Source: Paracoccus denitrificans (GTDB lineage Bacteria > Pseudomonadota > Alphaproteobacteria > Rhodobacterales > Rhodobacteraceae). From it: a stretch of 64,000 nucleotides of DNA. Made by a program: the position numbers and the translations under genes. The stretch spans positions 62,001-126,000 of the forward strand of contig NZ_FNEA01000015.1 of assembly GCF_900100045.1 (NCBI RefSeq), written 5' to 3'. The notes under the pieces were generated by a model, which saw only the letters and a program-made list of their open reading frames with translations, made no database searches and was not told the DNA's origin. Positions 43,671-52,092 of the stretch are shown one piece after another (position 1 is the first letter of the stretch; every line of letters starts with the position of its first letter).

Positions 43671-44249
43671 TCATCCGGCCAGCCCGCCAAGCGCGAACGA
43701 CCCGACGAGCGCGATGACCGCGCCCAGCCCACGCGACAGCATCGGCCCCGGATGCAGGCGCCCCACCCTGCCGATGCCAAGACCCGCCAGATGCAGCAGA
43801 AGCGTCGCCAGCACGAACCCCGCCGCATAAGGCGCGAGATTGCCGGCGGCAGGCATCTCGGTGCCGTGCGCATGGCCGTGGAAAACGGCAAAGGCCGCAA
43901 CGACCAGGCCAGCCGCCCATAGCGGCGGACGCAGGGCCAGCATGACGGCGACCCCGATCACGATGGACGAGGCGGCGATCCCCGCCTCGACAGCGGGAAG
44001 GGGGACGTCCGCCGCGCCCAGCAATCCGCCCGCCATCATCGCCAGCGGAAAGGCCAGGAGGAGGATCGGCGCGGCGGCCCCTCCCAATGAGGCGGCCCAA
44101 AGACCCACGGCGACCATGGCGACGACGTGATCCAGGCCCAGAAGGGGATGCGAGAAACCGGAGGCGAAGCCGCCGCCATGCAGATGCCCGGGATGCGCAA
44201 GGGCCACAGCCGGGCTGAGAAGCAGAAACAGGGTAAGCGCAATGCGCAT
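43671..44249 (-). CDS. HupE/UreJ family membrane protein
   Basis: A 192-residue membrane protein with a cleavable-looking signal of about 18 residues, then His-rich HPGHLHGG and the family motif FSHPLLGLDHVVAM, followed by five or six hydrophobic segments and FHGHAHGTEMP. The HupE/UreJ family is linked to nickel or cobalt uptake. No hydrogenase or urease genes are near, so its partner here may be the His-rich cupin encoded 370 bases upstream in the same direction. It is the last gene of the sulfonate-type operon group. Confidence 0.88.
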   Translation of the reverse strand: MRIALTLFLLLSPAVALAHPGHLHGGGFASGFSHPLLGLDHVVAMVAVGLWAASLGGAAAPILLLAFPLAMMAGGLLGAADVPLPAVEAGIAASSIVIGVAVMLALRPPLWAAGLVVAAFAVFHGHAHGTEMPAAGNLAPYAAGFVLATLLLHLAGLGIGRVGRLHPGPMLSRGLGAVIALVGSFALGGLAG

Positions 44250-44294
44250 GACATGGTCTTCCAGAAAGCGTTGATGTCGTTCAGACGCCGCCGT

Positions 44295-44609
44295 TCAGGC
44301 GACGCCGCGTTCCTTCAGTGCCGCATAGCCGCCCTCGACATCGGCGACATTGGTGAAGCCAAGCCCGGCCAGCGTCCCGACCACGGGACCGGAGCCGTTG
44401 ACCGAGCCGCAAAAGACGACGATGCGGGCATCCTTTGGCACCGAGGCAAGGGGTCCGGCGAAGACCTCGGCCACCAGCGGCTTGGGCAGGATGACGGCCG
44501 AGGCGATCTCTCCGTTTTCGGCCCTTCCCTTGGGCGCGCGCACGTCGATCAGCAGATCGATCCCCGACAGGTCGGCGGAAAGCTCGGCGGCGGTGATACG
44601 GTTGGACAT
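44295..44609 (-). CDS. Rhodanese-like domain protein
   Basis: A 104-residue single rhodanese domain. The candidate sulfurtransferase Cys67 lies in IVVFCGSVNGSGPVVG, a six-residue active loop. Starts with LLIDVRAPKGRAENGEI, the first rhodanese motif. ATG 44609 follows AAGGAGAC. It would carry persulfide sulfur, a good fit with the sulfonate genes upstream. It lies 10 bases after the cupin gene. Confidence 0.88.
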   Translation of the reverse strand: MSNRITAAELSADLSGIDLLIDVRAPKGRAENGEIASAVILPKPLVAEVFAGPLASVPKDARIVVFCGSVNGSGPVVGTLAGLGFTNVADVEGGYAALKERGVA

Positions 44610-44619
44610 GATGTCTCCT

Positions 44620-45126
44620 TCAGGATGTGGGGGCCGGGTGGATGGGATCGACCCAGTAGACGCTTTCGGGGGCCTCGACCGGATCGACATCGGTGATGTT
44701 GACCACCACCGCCTCGTTGTCCGAACGCACCAGCACGCATTCCAGCACCTGGTCGGGATCGGCGTTGATCTCCTGATGCGGGACATAGGGCGGGACATAG
44801 ATGAAATCGCCCGGACCGGCCTCGGCGACATATTCCAGCCGCTCGCCCCAGCGAAGCCGCGCCTTGCCGCGCACGACATAGATCACGCTTTCCAGCGGCC
44901 CGTGATGATGGACGCCGGTCTTGGCATCGGGCTCGATGGCGACCGTCCCGGCCCAGATGCTTTGGGCGCCGACGCGGGCATGGTTGATCGCCGCTTGCCG
45001 GAACATCCCGGGGGTCTGGGCGGTGCTGGAATCCAGCCGGTCCCCCTTGATGACCCGCACGCCGTCATATTTCCAGCGCGGCGCCTCTTGATGGTCATGG
45101 GAATGATGGTCGTGGTCGTGGGGCAT
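44620..45126 (-). CDS. Cupin-domain protein with His-rich N-terminal tail
   Basis: A 168-residue cupin. Residues 1-16 (MPHDHDHHSHDHQEAP) are strongly His/Asp-rich, a probable metal-binding tail. The cupin barrel has motif 1 in GVHHHGPLESVIYVVRG and motif 2 in PGDFIYVPPYVPHQEIN, keeping His/His/Glu/His metal ligands. Start ATG 45126 follows GAAGGAGAAAGAGG. It is coupled with a rhodanese and, more distantly, a HupE-type metal transporter. It might be a thiol or sulfur dioxygenase, which is an inference from neighbours. Confidence 0.85.
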   Translation of the reverse strand: MPHDHDHHSHDHQEAPRWKYDGVRVIKGDRLDSSTAQTPGMFRQAAINHARVGAQSIWAGTVAIEPDAKTGVHHHGPLESVIYVVRGKARLRWGERLEYVAEAGPGDFIYVPPYVPHQEINADPDQVLECVLVRSDNEAVVVNITDVDPVEAPESVYWVDPIHPAPTS

Positions 45127-45161
45127 CCTCTTTCTCCTTCTGCGGTCGTGCGGCGGCGTTT

Positions 45162-45244
45162 TCCGGTTCACTTGCGGCCCAGGCGCCGGCCATGCTGCCG
45201 CCGATGGCCAGGACATCGGTCGTGATCGAAAGGCCCTGTCTCAA
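45162..45244 (-). pseudogene. N-terminal relic of an FAD-binding flavoprotein
   Basis: Directly after the ABC ATPase stop the minus strand reads LSITTDVLAIGGSMAGAWAA, then S, in one frame. This is the start of an FAD-dependent oxidoreductase: a beta-strand, a GGSMAGAWAA dinucleotide-binding loop and the following helix. Homology ends abruptly and the frame runs into the next ribosome-binding region. About 27 residues remain. It suggests a deletion that removed a flavoprotein gene between the ATPase and the cupin gene. Confidence 0.5.
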
Positions 45245-45978
45245 TGCGCGGCCCCGTGCGCCACGCCCAGCCAGTCCAGCAACGCCCCGCGGATACGGGC
45301 GAATTCGGGGTCGGCCACGTCGCGCGGCCGGTCCAGCGCGATGGGTTCGTGATGGGCGATTACGCCCTCTTTCATCACCAGCACCCGATCGGCCAGCAGG
45401 ATCGCCTCTTCGACGTCGTGAGTGACCAGCAGGATCGCGCAGCCGTGGCGCTGCCACAATTCGGCCACCAGGGCCTGCGCCTTGATCCGGGTCAGCGCAT
45501 CCAGCGCGGCGAAGGGTTCGTCCAGCAAAAGCAGGTCGGGTTCCCGCACCAGCGCCCGCGCCAGGGCGGCGCGCTGTGCCTCGCCGCCCGACAGCACCTT
45601 GGGCCAGACATCGGCGCGATGACCGATGCCGACCTCGTCCAGCGCGCGCTCGGCCCGTTTTCGGTCGGGGCGGCCCGGCAAGCCCAGGACGACATTGTGC
45701 CAGACCCGCTTCCACGGCATCAGCCGCGGCGCCTGGAAGGCGATGGCGCGGCGCGAAGGCACCACCACCTCGCCCTCGAACTCCGGGTCCAGATCGCCCA
45801 GGATGCGCAGCAGCGTGGACTTGCCGCAGCCCGAGGCGCCCAGCAGCGCGACGAATTCGCCCGGCCGGATGGCAAGGTCCAGGTTGTCGATCACCCGGCG
45901 CGGGCCGAAGGCGCGGCTGAGCCCCCGCACCGCGACGGCCGCGGGTGTTTTCAGGCTCCGGTGAAGTTGGGTCGCCAT
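45241..45978 (-). CDS. Aliphatic sulfonate/nitrate-type ABC transporter ATP-binding protein
   Basis: A 245-residue ATPase of the SsuB/TauB class. Walker A is [14 protein letters not shown], the signature motif is LSGGEAQRAALARAL, Walker B is LLLLDEPFAALD and the switch His lies in [10 protein letters not shown]. It overlaps the permease gene by 28 bases. With the permease and binding protein upstream it forms a complete importer, probably for a sulfonate or other organosulfur compound. Confidence 0.92.
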   Translation of the reverse strand: MATQLHRSLKTPAAVAVRGLSRAFGPRRVIDNLDLAIRPGEFVALLGASGCGKSTLLRILGDLDPEFEGEVVVPSRRAIAFQAPRLMPWKRVWHNVVLGLPGRPDRKRAERALDEVGIGHRADVWPKVLSGGEAQRAALARALVREPDLLLLDEPFAALDALTRIKAQALVAELWQRHGCAILLVTHDVEEAILLADRVLVMKEGVIAHHEPIALDRPRDVADPEFARIRGALLDWLGVAHGAAH

Positions 45979-46820
45979 GACAGGAAGATCCTTTCCAAGC
46001 TGCGCACCACCAGATCGACGGCAAGGCCGAGCAGGGCATAGACGACAAGGCAGACGACGATCACGTCGGTCTGGAAGAATTCGCGCGCATTGGCCATCAG
46101 ATAGCCCACGCCGGCGGTGGCGTTGATCTGCTCGCCAAAGACAAGCGCCAGCCAGGCGATGCCCAGCGAATAGCGCAGGCCGACCAGGGCATTGGGCAGC
46201 GCACCGGGCAGGATGACATGGCGCACCAGCCCGGCACGGCCAAGGCCCAGCGTCCGCCCGGCCTCGATCAGGGACTGGTCCACGCCCCGGATGCCGGCAT
46301 AGACGTTGAGATACAACGGAAAGGCCGTCGCAAGCGCGATCAGCGCGATTTTCGGCGCCTCGCCGATGCCGAACCAGATGATCAGCAGCGGGATCAGCGC
46401 CACGTTCGGCACGGTGCGCAGCATCTGCATGGGCGCGTCGACCAGATCCTCGCCCAGCCGGGTCAGGCCGGACAGGATGGCAAGCGCGACGCCGATGGTG
46501 CCGCCGATCAGCAGCCCGCTCATCGCGCGCTGCATCGATACGACGACCGCCTCTTGCAACTCGCCGGTCTGGATCAGCTTCGCGGCGCTGGAAAGCACGG
46601 TGGCAGGCCCCGCCAGCACCTCGGCGGGCAGGACGCCGGTGATCGAGGCGAGATGCCAGACCAGCACCAGCGCCACCGGGCCGATGCCCCGGCGCAGCCA
46701 GCGCGGCACCTGCCGCCCGCGGGCCGTGGCCGGGGTCAGCCGCACCAGCGCATCCGCCGGCTCGGCCGGGCGATCCTTGCGCAGTGCGGCATAGCTGCGG
46801 TCGATCTCGGTGATGCTCAT
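45951..46820 (-). CDS. Aliphatic sulfonate-type ABC transporter permease
   Basis: A 289-residue inner-membrane permease of the SsuC/TauC class with about six hydrophobic segments. The EAA coupling motif reads EAGRTLGLGRAGLVRHVILPGALPNAL. The N-terminal 40 residues are cytosolic and unusually long. It begins 1 base after the binding-protein stop in coding order, supporting tight coupling. Confidence 0.92.
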   Translation of the reverse strand: MSITEIDRSYAALRKDRPAEPADALVRLTPATARGRQVPRWLRRGIGPVALVLVWHLASITGVLPAEVLAGPATVLSSAAKLIQTGELQEAVVVSMQRAMSGLLIGGTIGVALAILSGLTRLGEDLVDAPMQMLRTVPNVALIPLLIIWFGIGEAPKIALIALATAFPLYLNVYAGIRGVDQSLIEAGRTLGLGRAGLVRHVILPGALPNALVGLRYSLGIAWLALVFGEQINATAGVGYLMANAREFFQTDVIVVCLVVYALLGLAVDLVVRSLERIFLSWRPNFTGA

Positions 46821-46821
46821 G

Positions 46822-47793
46822 TCAGTTCAGCGCGATGACGGGCGGGTCGCGATAGACATGGGCCGACAGGTCCAGCGATCCGTCAAGCACCCCGGCCTCG
46901 ACCCAGGTGGCAAAGACGTTCTGCAGGCTGGCGACGAAGGCGTCGTCGATGGGCAGCCGCTTGTAGGCGGTCTGCTCGGCGTAAAGCGGCTCGACGGTGG
47001 CGCGGTCCTGCTTGCTGAAGCCTTCGTAGAAGGTCAGGAAATCCTCGCGGTTCTCGCGGGCCCATTCGTAGCTTTTCTCGATCCGGGCCAGGTAATCCTT
47101 GATCGCCTCGATCTTCGCCGGGTCGCCGAGGGTCTTTTCGGTCACGGCATAGACGATATTGCCGGTGTTCACGCCCTGGCCATCGTAAAGCTCGCGGGCA
47201 CCAAGCACGCCGATGCTGCGCGCCTTGTAGATGCCCCAGATCGCCCAGGCGTCGATCCCGCCGGACTGGAAGGCCGCCGAGGCGTCGGCCGGGGTCAGGA
47301 AAGCCAGCTTGACGTCCTGCTGATCGATCCCGGCATTCTTCAGCGTGCCCAGGGTCAGGTAATGCGCCACGCTGCCCCGGGTGGTGGGCGAAATGGTCTT
47401 GCCCTTCAGGTCCCCGATGCTCTGGATCGGGCTGTCCTTGGGCACGATGATCGAGGTGCCCAGCCCGCCGTTGTGGAAGGCCGCGGCGATCTTGATCCTG
47501 GAGCCGCCGGCGATGGCGCTGACCGCCGGGCTGTCGGCGGACATGCCGATGTCCACCGCCTCGGCCTTCAGCGCCTCATGCAGGTTCACCGCGGCCGGAT
47601 AGACCGACCATTCGATCTTGTAGGGCAGGTCGTCCAGCAGCCCTGCGGCCTCGAGCCGGGCGCGCTGCTCGCCCACCTGGTCGCCGACGCGCAGGGTGAC
47701 GCCGGACAGATCCTGCGCGCCCGCCTGCGTGGCCAGCGCCAGTGCGGCGGCCGCCAGAAGCGTACCGAATCCGCGACGAGAGATTGGGGTCAT
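46822..47793 (-). CDS. Aliphatic sulfonate-type ABC transporter substrate-binding protein
   Basis: A 323-residue periplasmic protein with a Tat-type signal (SRRGFG then a hydrophobic run ending TQAGAQ). The mature part resembles SsuA/TauA: VTLRVGDQVGEQRARLEAAG, EAVDIGMSADSPAVSAIAGG, and IDAWAIWGIYKA. It sits directly after an organosulfur-type flavin monooxygenase gene. The likely ligand is a sulfonate or sulfone; identification is by family and context. Confidence 0.9.
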   Translation of the reverse strand: MTPISRRGFGTLLAAAALALATQAGAQDLSGVTLRVGDQVGEQRARLEAAGLLDDLPYKIEWSVYPAAVNLHEALKAEAVDIGMSADSPAVSAIAGGSRIKIAAAFHNGGLGTSIIVPKDSPIQSIGDLKGKTISPTTRGSVAHYLTLGTLKNAGIDQQDVKLAFLTPADASAAFQSGGIDAWAIWGIYKARSIGVLGARELYDGQGVNTGNIVYAVTEKTLGDPAKIEAIKDYLARIEKSYEWARENREDFLTFYEGFSKQDRATVEPLYAEQTAYKRLPIDDAFVASLQNVFATWVEAGVLDGSLDLSAHVYRDPPVIALN

Positions 47794-47808
47794 GACGGTT
47801 CCTTTCTG

Positions 47809-49137
47809 TCACTCGGCCGCGATGCGCCGGGAGGTGTGGCGGTTCACGGGTTTGGCCAGCCCCAGCGAATCGCGGAAGGTGGTGCCTTCGTATTCGCGGC
47901 GGAACAGCCCGCGGTCCTGCAGGATGGGAATGACGGTTTCGGCAAAGACCGAAAGCTCGTCCGGCAACGAGTTGTTATAGACGAAGCCGTCCGCCGCGGG
48001 CTCCAGGAACCAGCGTTCGAAGGCATCGGCGACCTGCTCGGGCGTGCCGACGAAATCGGTGCGCGGCGTGGCGAAACGCTGCGCCGTCTCGCGCAGGGTC
48101 AGGTTGCCCTCGCGCGCCAGCCGGATCACTCGTCCCGAGGTCGAGCGGTTCGAGTTCTGCGCGAAGCGCTCGACCTCAGGAAAGGGGGCGTCCAGATCGT
48201 ATTGCGAAAAGTCGTGCTCGTTGAAGGACCGCGCCATGATCAGCAGCGCATCCTCGATCGAGGTCAGGGCGATGAAATCCCGATACTTGCGCTCGGCCTC
48301 CTCCTCGGTCGAGCCGATGACCGGGCGCAGCCCCGGCAGAACGAACAGATCCGCCGGGTTGCGGCCGAAGCCTGCCGCGCGGCGCTTCACGTCGGCGTAA
48401 TAGGCCCTGGCGGACAGCAGGTCGTCGTCCTGCACGAAGATCGCATCCGAGCGCGCGGCGGCGAAGTTGCGCCCGTCCTCGGATGCTCCGGCCTGGAAGA
48501 TGACCGGCTGGCCCTGCGGCGAGCGCGCGATGTTCAGCGGCCCCTCGACCTGGAAGAACGGCCCGCGATGGTCCAGCCGGTGCAGCTTTTCGGGGTCGAA
48601 GAACCGGCCCGACGCCTTGTCGTGGACCAGCGCATCGTCCTCCCACGAATCCCACAGGCCCTGCACCACGTCCAGATGCTCGGCGGCAAGGCGATAGCGC
48701 GTGGCGTGATCGTAATGCTTGTCGCGGCTGAAATTGCGGGCCGAGCCCTCCAGCCAGCTCGTCACCACGTTCCAGCCCGCGCGCCCGCCCGAGATATGGT
48801 CGAGCGAGGCGAACTGCCGCGCCACGTTGTAGGGCTCGGCATAGCTTACGGTCAGGGTTCCGACCAGGCCGATCCGATCCGTCACCGCCGCCAGCGCCGA
48901 CAGGATGGTCAGGGGCTCGAAGCGGTTGAGGTAATGGGGGCTGGACTTGGGCGTGATATGCACGCTGTCGGCGACGAACAGGAAATCGAACTTCGCCGCC
49001 TCGGCGACCTGCGCCTGGCGCCGGTAATAGCCGAAATCGGTCGAGGCGCCGGGATGCGCGGCCGGATGGCGCCAGTCGCCCCAGCCCGTGCCGTTGCCAT
49101 GCATCATGAAGCCCAGTTTCAGCCGTCGCGCGCCCAT
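47809..49137 (-). CDS. FMN-dependent monooxygenase, NtaA/SnaA/DszA family
   Basis: A 442-residue luciferase-like flavin monooxygenase. The N-terminus GFMMHGNGTGWGDWRHP, the DHISGGRAGWNVVTSW block and HRGPFFQVEGPLNIARSPQGQPVIFQAGAS are the signature of the NtaA/DszA group, which use FMNH2 from a separate reductase to oxidise organosulfur compounds or chelators. It heads a second sulfonate-type operon and shares promoter elements with the one starting at 56410. No dedicated flavin reductase gene was seen near it, apart from the nitroreductase at 58799. Confidence 0.9.
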   Translation of the reverse strand: MGARRLKLGFMMHGNGTGWGDWRHPAAHPGASTDFGYYRRQAQVAEAAKFDFLFVADSVHITPKSSPHYLNRFEPLTILSALAAVTDRIGLVGTLTVSYAEPYNVARQFASLDHISGGRAGWNVVTSWLEGSARNFSRDKHYDHATRYRLAAEHLDVVQGLWDSWEDDALVHDKASGRFFDPEKLHRLDHRGPFFQVEGPLNIARSPQGQPVIFQAGASEDGRNFAAARSDAIFVQDDDLLSARAYYADVKRRAAGFGRNPADLFVLPGLRPVIGSTEEEAERKYRDFIALTSIEDALLIMARSFNEHDFSQYDLDAPFPEVERFAQNSNRSTSGRVIRLAREGNLTLRETAQRFATPRTDFVGTPEQVADAFERWFLEPAADGFVYNNSLPDELSVFAETVIPILQDRGLFRREYEGTTFRDSLGLAKPVNRHTSRRIAAE

Positions 49138-49160
49138 GGTCCTGCACCTTCCGTAAAAAT

Positions 49161-49244
49161 CACGACAAGTGTTGCCGTCTTTCCCGTTGCTAGCCCTTTG
49201 CCAGGCCGGGATGAATTCCAAAGATCCGCCATCCGAGAGAAGAT
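49161..49244 (-). promoter_or_regulatory. Promoter region of the first organosulfur operon, shared motif set
   Basis: Read along the plus strand: CACGACAA (49161-49168), CTAG (49190-49193), ATTCCAAA (49215-49222), GAGAAGAT (49237-49244). Spacing is N21 between CTAG and ATTCCAAA and N14 between ATTCCAAA and GAGAAGAT. The same elements with the same two spacings occur at 56436-56500. It lies 24-107 bases before the start codon at 49137. Confidence 0.65.
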
Positions 49245-49310
49245 TTTCACGGTCGGCGCGGGCTGTCGGGGGATTTGCATTCCCTGCCGCCACGCCTGCG
49301 AATCGCCGCG

Positions 49311-50852
49311 TCAGGAGGCCGGCGCGATCTCGATCAGGTCGCGCAGTTCCTCGACCCGGAAATCGCTGACCAGGACGCGCAGCGTCAGCACCCAGTAGCC
49401 GTCGAGGGGCAAGAGAAAGCGCCCGGCATCCACCACGCCGCAATCGGGGGCGGCTTCGTGGCGGAACGGCCCCAGCCCATAGGCGGGCTTCGACAGTTCG
49501 ACCTCGACCGATTTGGGCGTGACCGGCTGGCCATCGACCCGCAGGTCCGAAACCGTGACCGAGACCAGCCCGACCCGGGGCGGCGACACGCCGATCTCGG
49601 CCGACAGCGCGGGCGAGGCGAGTTGCAACCGGATCTCGGGCAGGACGGACGGCAGGCTGCGTGGCGGCGGCGTATAGCGCCACAGCGCCACCGTGGCGAT
49701 GATCAGCACGACCAGCGCCAGCTCGACCTCGATGGCGAGCCGCAGCGGACCGCCGTCGCCCCGCATGGCGCGCGGGGCCAGCAGCAGCCGGTTCGCCAGC
49801 GCCACCGCCAGCATCAGCGCCACCAGCCCCAGCTTGACCAGCAGCACGCGGCCGTAATCGGTGCTCCAAAGCGCGGCGGGACGGCCCAGCTGCACAAGGG
49901 CGATGGCGGTGCCCGAGGCCAGGACGACCCCCAGCACCCAGGGGATCAGCCGAGAGAACCGCCGCAATGCCCCGCGGCGACCGCGCGCCGGATCGGCCAG
50001 CAGCGGCACCAGCGCGCCGATCCACAGCGCCGCCGCCACCACATGCGCGGCAACCGCCGGCCGCATCAGCAGGCCGGGCGCCGCCGTCGCCGCATGGCCC
50101 GAACTCGCGGCGGCCGCCCCGGCCAGCAGCAGCGCCAGCAGGGCGGCGATGCGGCCCGGCAGACAAGCGGCCAGCAGCGCGGCGGCGGCGAAGGCCAGCG
50201 CCAGCCCCGGCGCGCCTGCGGCACCCTCGCGCCAGGGCGCCGAAGTCAACAGGCCGGCGGGGGACAGCGCCAGCAGATCCAGGCCCTGAAAACCCCAGAC
50301 CAGCGGCAGGGCCAGAAGCCCCGCCCCCGCCGCGACAGGCGATCCGCGCCGGGGCTCGTCCGACAGAAAGGCCCGGAACACCGCGCCGCCGACACCGATC
50401 AGCAATGCCGCGACCAGCACGGCACGCAGCAGCCACAGCCCGGCGCGCGTGGCCGGCGGCGCCCCGGGCGCGGCCTGGATCGCGCCGGTGGACTCGCCCA
50501 GCGAAAACAGGCTGGCCCCGGCGACCGGATGCCCGTCGCCCGACGTCACGCGCCATGACAGCAGATGGCTGCCCCGGTCCAGATCGGGGGGCATGGCATA
50601 GATCAGGCGGTTGCCCTGCACCTGCGGCGGGTCCAGCAGCCGACTCTCGCCCGTGGCGGCAGTCAGCCGCGCGACCAATGGGCGGGCCGGTTCGCTGAAG
50701 GTCAGCGACAGCACGGGCGGGGCGGTCTGCAGCACCGCGCCATCGGGCGGGTCGGCGGCAATCAGGCTGGCATGGCCAAGCGCCAGCCCGGCGGACCAGA
50801 TCAGCGCAGCCAGCCCGGCCAGAACGAACCGAAAGGCTCTGCCGCCGATCAT
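49311..50852 (-). CDS. CopC-CopD fusion copper-resistance membrane protein
   Basis: A 513-residue protein. After a signal (about 1-30, ending LALGHA) the CopC-like periplasmic domain begins HASLIAADPPDGAVL and includes SGDGHPVAGAS, with the His ligands of this family. From about 150 the CopD-like membrane domain has eight hydrophobic segments, including HVVAAALWIGALVPLL. A C-terminal soluble tail (about 400-513) is unusually long and resembles the added domain of some CopD proteins. It overlaps the ycnI gene by ATGA and would handle copper in the periplasm. Confidence 0.9.
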   Translation of the reverse strand: MIGGRAFRFVLAGLAALIWSAGLALGHASLIAADPPDGAVLQTAPPVLSLTFSEPARPLVARLTAATGESRLLDPPQVQGNRLIYAMPPDLDRGSHLLSWRVTSGDGHPVAGASLFSLGESTGAIQAAPGAPPATRAGLWLLRAVLVAALLIGVGGAVFRAFLSDEPRRGSPVAAGAGLLALPLVWGFQGLDLLALSPAGLLTSAPWREGAAGAPGLALAFAAAALLAACLPGRIAALLALLLAGAAAASSGHAATAAPGLLMRPAVAAHVVAAALWIGALVPLLADPARGRRGALRRFSRLIPWVLGVVLASGTAIALVQLGRPAALWSTDYGRVLLVKLGLVALMLAVALANRLLLAPRAMRGDGGPLRLAIEVELALVVLIIATVALWRYTPPPRSLPSVLPEIRLQLASPALSAEIGVSPPRVGLVSVTVSDLRVDGQPVTPKSVEVELSKPAYGLGPFRHEAAPDCGVVDAGRFLLPLDGYWVLTLRVLVSDFRVEELRDLIEIAPAS

Positions 50853-51286
50853 TGCGCCGGCAGAACGCGCAGCACCGGGGCGGGATGGTCGGCTTTCGCG
50901 TCGGGCTCGATCCAGCGCAGCTGGCTGTCGCCGCAGGTCTGGATCACCGGCAGGGCGATGGTTTCGGGCGCGTCGGCCGTTACCGTGGCACGCAAGCCGA
51001 ACCCTTCCTTGCGCCCATCGGGCAGCGGACCGCCTTGCCAGCCGATCTCCTCCGGCCCGGCCGAGACCTGCCAGCCCGGCTTTTCGACCGCCACGACATC
51101 CGCGAGCCCGGCCGGCACCGCGACGCGCAAGCCGGTGGTCGAGGCGCCGGCGCAGCCATGGCCGACGATCAAGGCCAGCTCCACCGTCTTGCCCTGCCGC
51201 GCCTGTTCGGGCGCCAGATGCACATGCGCCATGGCCGGCAAGGACAGCGGCGCGGCCAGCAGCAGCGCCGTGATCGCAATCTTCAT
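50849..51286 (-). CDS. YcnI/DUF1775 copper-associated periplasmic protein
   Basis: A 145-residue exported protein. A signal peptide of about 21 residues ends in SLPAMA, so the mature chain starts HVHL with the N-terminal His typical of YcnI copper binding. The PGW-containing middle (VEKPGWQVSAGPEEIGWQGG) is characteristic of DUF1775. ATG 51286 was preferred to GTG 51289 because GGGGGA sits 8 bases upstream of it. It lies 15 bases after the ABC ATPase gene, so it appears co-transcribed with the organosulfur operon. Confidence 0.85.
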   Translation of the reverse strand: MKIAITALLLAAPLSLPAMAHVHLAPEQARQGKTVELALIVGHGCAGASTTGLRVAVPAGLADVVAVEKPGWQVSAGPEEIGWQGGPLPDGRKEGFGLRATVTADAPETIALPVIQTCGDSQLRWIEPDAKADHPAPVLRVLPAQ

Positions 51287-51300
51287 CACCAGCTTCCCCC

Positions 51301-52092
51301 CTACCAGCTCGAATCCAGACCCAGATGGCCCAGCGCCTCATGCCGCAACTCGGCCAGCCTGGGATCGCCGCGATGGCGCGGATAGGGCAGATCGACGGCC
51401 AGATCGGCCACGATACGCGCCGGGCGCGGGCCAAAGACGATGACGCGCTGCGCCAGGTAAAGCGCCTCTTCCACGTCATGCGTCACCAGCACCGCGGTCA
51501 GCCCGCTTTGCTGCCACAGCCGCGTCAGTTCGGTCTGCATCGCGAGCCGCGTCAGGCTGTCGAGCTTGCCCAGCGGTTCGTCCAGCAACAGGACATTGGG
51601 CCGGTTGACCAGCGCCCGGGCCAGGGCGACGCGCTGCGCCATGCCGCCCGAAAGCTGGTGCGGATAGGCCTTGTCGAAACCCGACAGGCCGACCAGCCGG
51701 ATGGCCTCGTCCACGCGGTGGCCCTCGGACTTCAGCGTGCCCTGCGCCTCGAGCCCAAGCGCGACATTGGCCCGCACCGTCCGCCAGGGAAACAGCGTCG
51801 GATCCTGAAAGACCAGGATGCGCGAGGGGTCGGGATCGGCCACTTCGGCGCCCGCGACGCGGATATGGCCCTGCGCCGGATGGTCCAGCCCCGCGATCAG
51901 CCGCAAGAGCGTGGACTTGCCGCAGCCCGAAGGACCCAGCAGCGCGACGAAGGAACCCGGCTCGATATCGAAGCCGATGTCGTCCAGCACCGGCAGCGGC
52001 GCACCCTCCAGATCGAAGCGGTGCGAAACCGCCTCGATGTTGATCGCGCTGCCCGCCTGCTGCGGGATGATCTTGAGGGCCTGTGCTACCAC
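51301..52092 (-). CDS. Aliphatic sulfonate/taurine-type ABC transporter ATP-binding protein
   Basis: A 263-residue ATPase. Walker A is [15 protein letters not shown], the signature motif is [15 protein letters not shown], Walker B is [12 protein letters not shown] and the switch His lies in [11 protein letters not shown]. The start is a GTG at 52092 overlapping the permease stop (GTGGTAG); no ATG fits near it. It completes the importer of the upstream operon. Confidence 0.9.
   Translation of the reverse strand: MVAQALKIIPQQAGSAINIEAVSHRFDLEGAPLPVLDDIGFDIEPGSFVALLGPSGCGKSTLLRLIAGLDHPAQGHIRVAGAEVADPDPSRILVFQDPTLFPWRTVRANVALGLEAQGTLKSEGHRVDEAIRLVGLSGFDKAYPHQLSGGMAQRVALARALVNRPNVLLLDEPLGKLDSLTRLAMQTELTRLWQQSGLTAVLVTHDVEEALYLAQRVIVFGPRPARIVADLAVDLPYPRHRGDPRLAELRHEALGHLGLDSSW

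Noticed and set aside
46810..49398. Plus-strand frame of about 862 codons across the sulfonate binding protein and monooxygenase
   Set aside because: Antisense shadow of two clear minus-strand genes.
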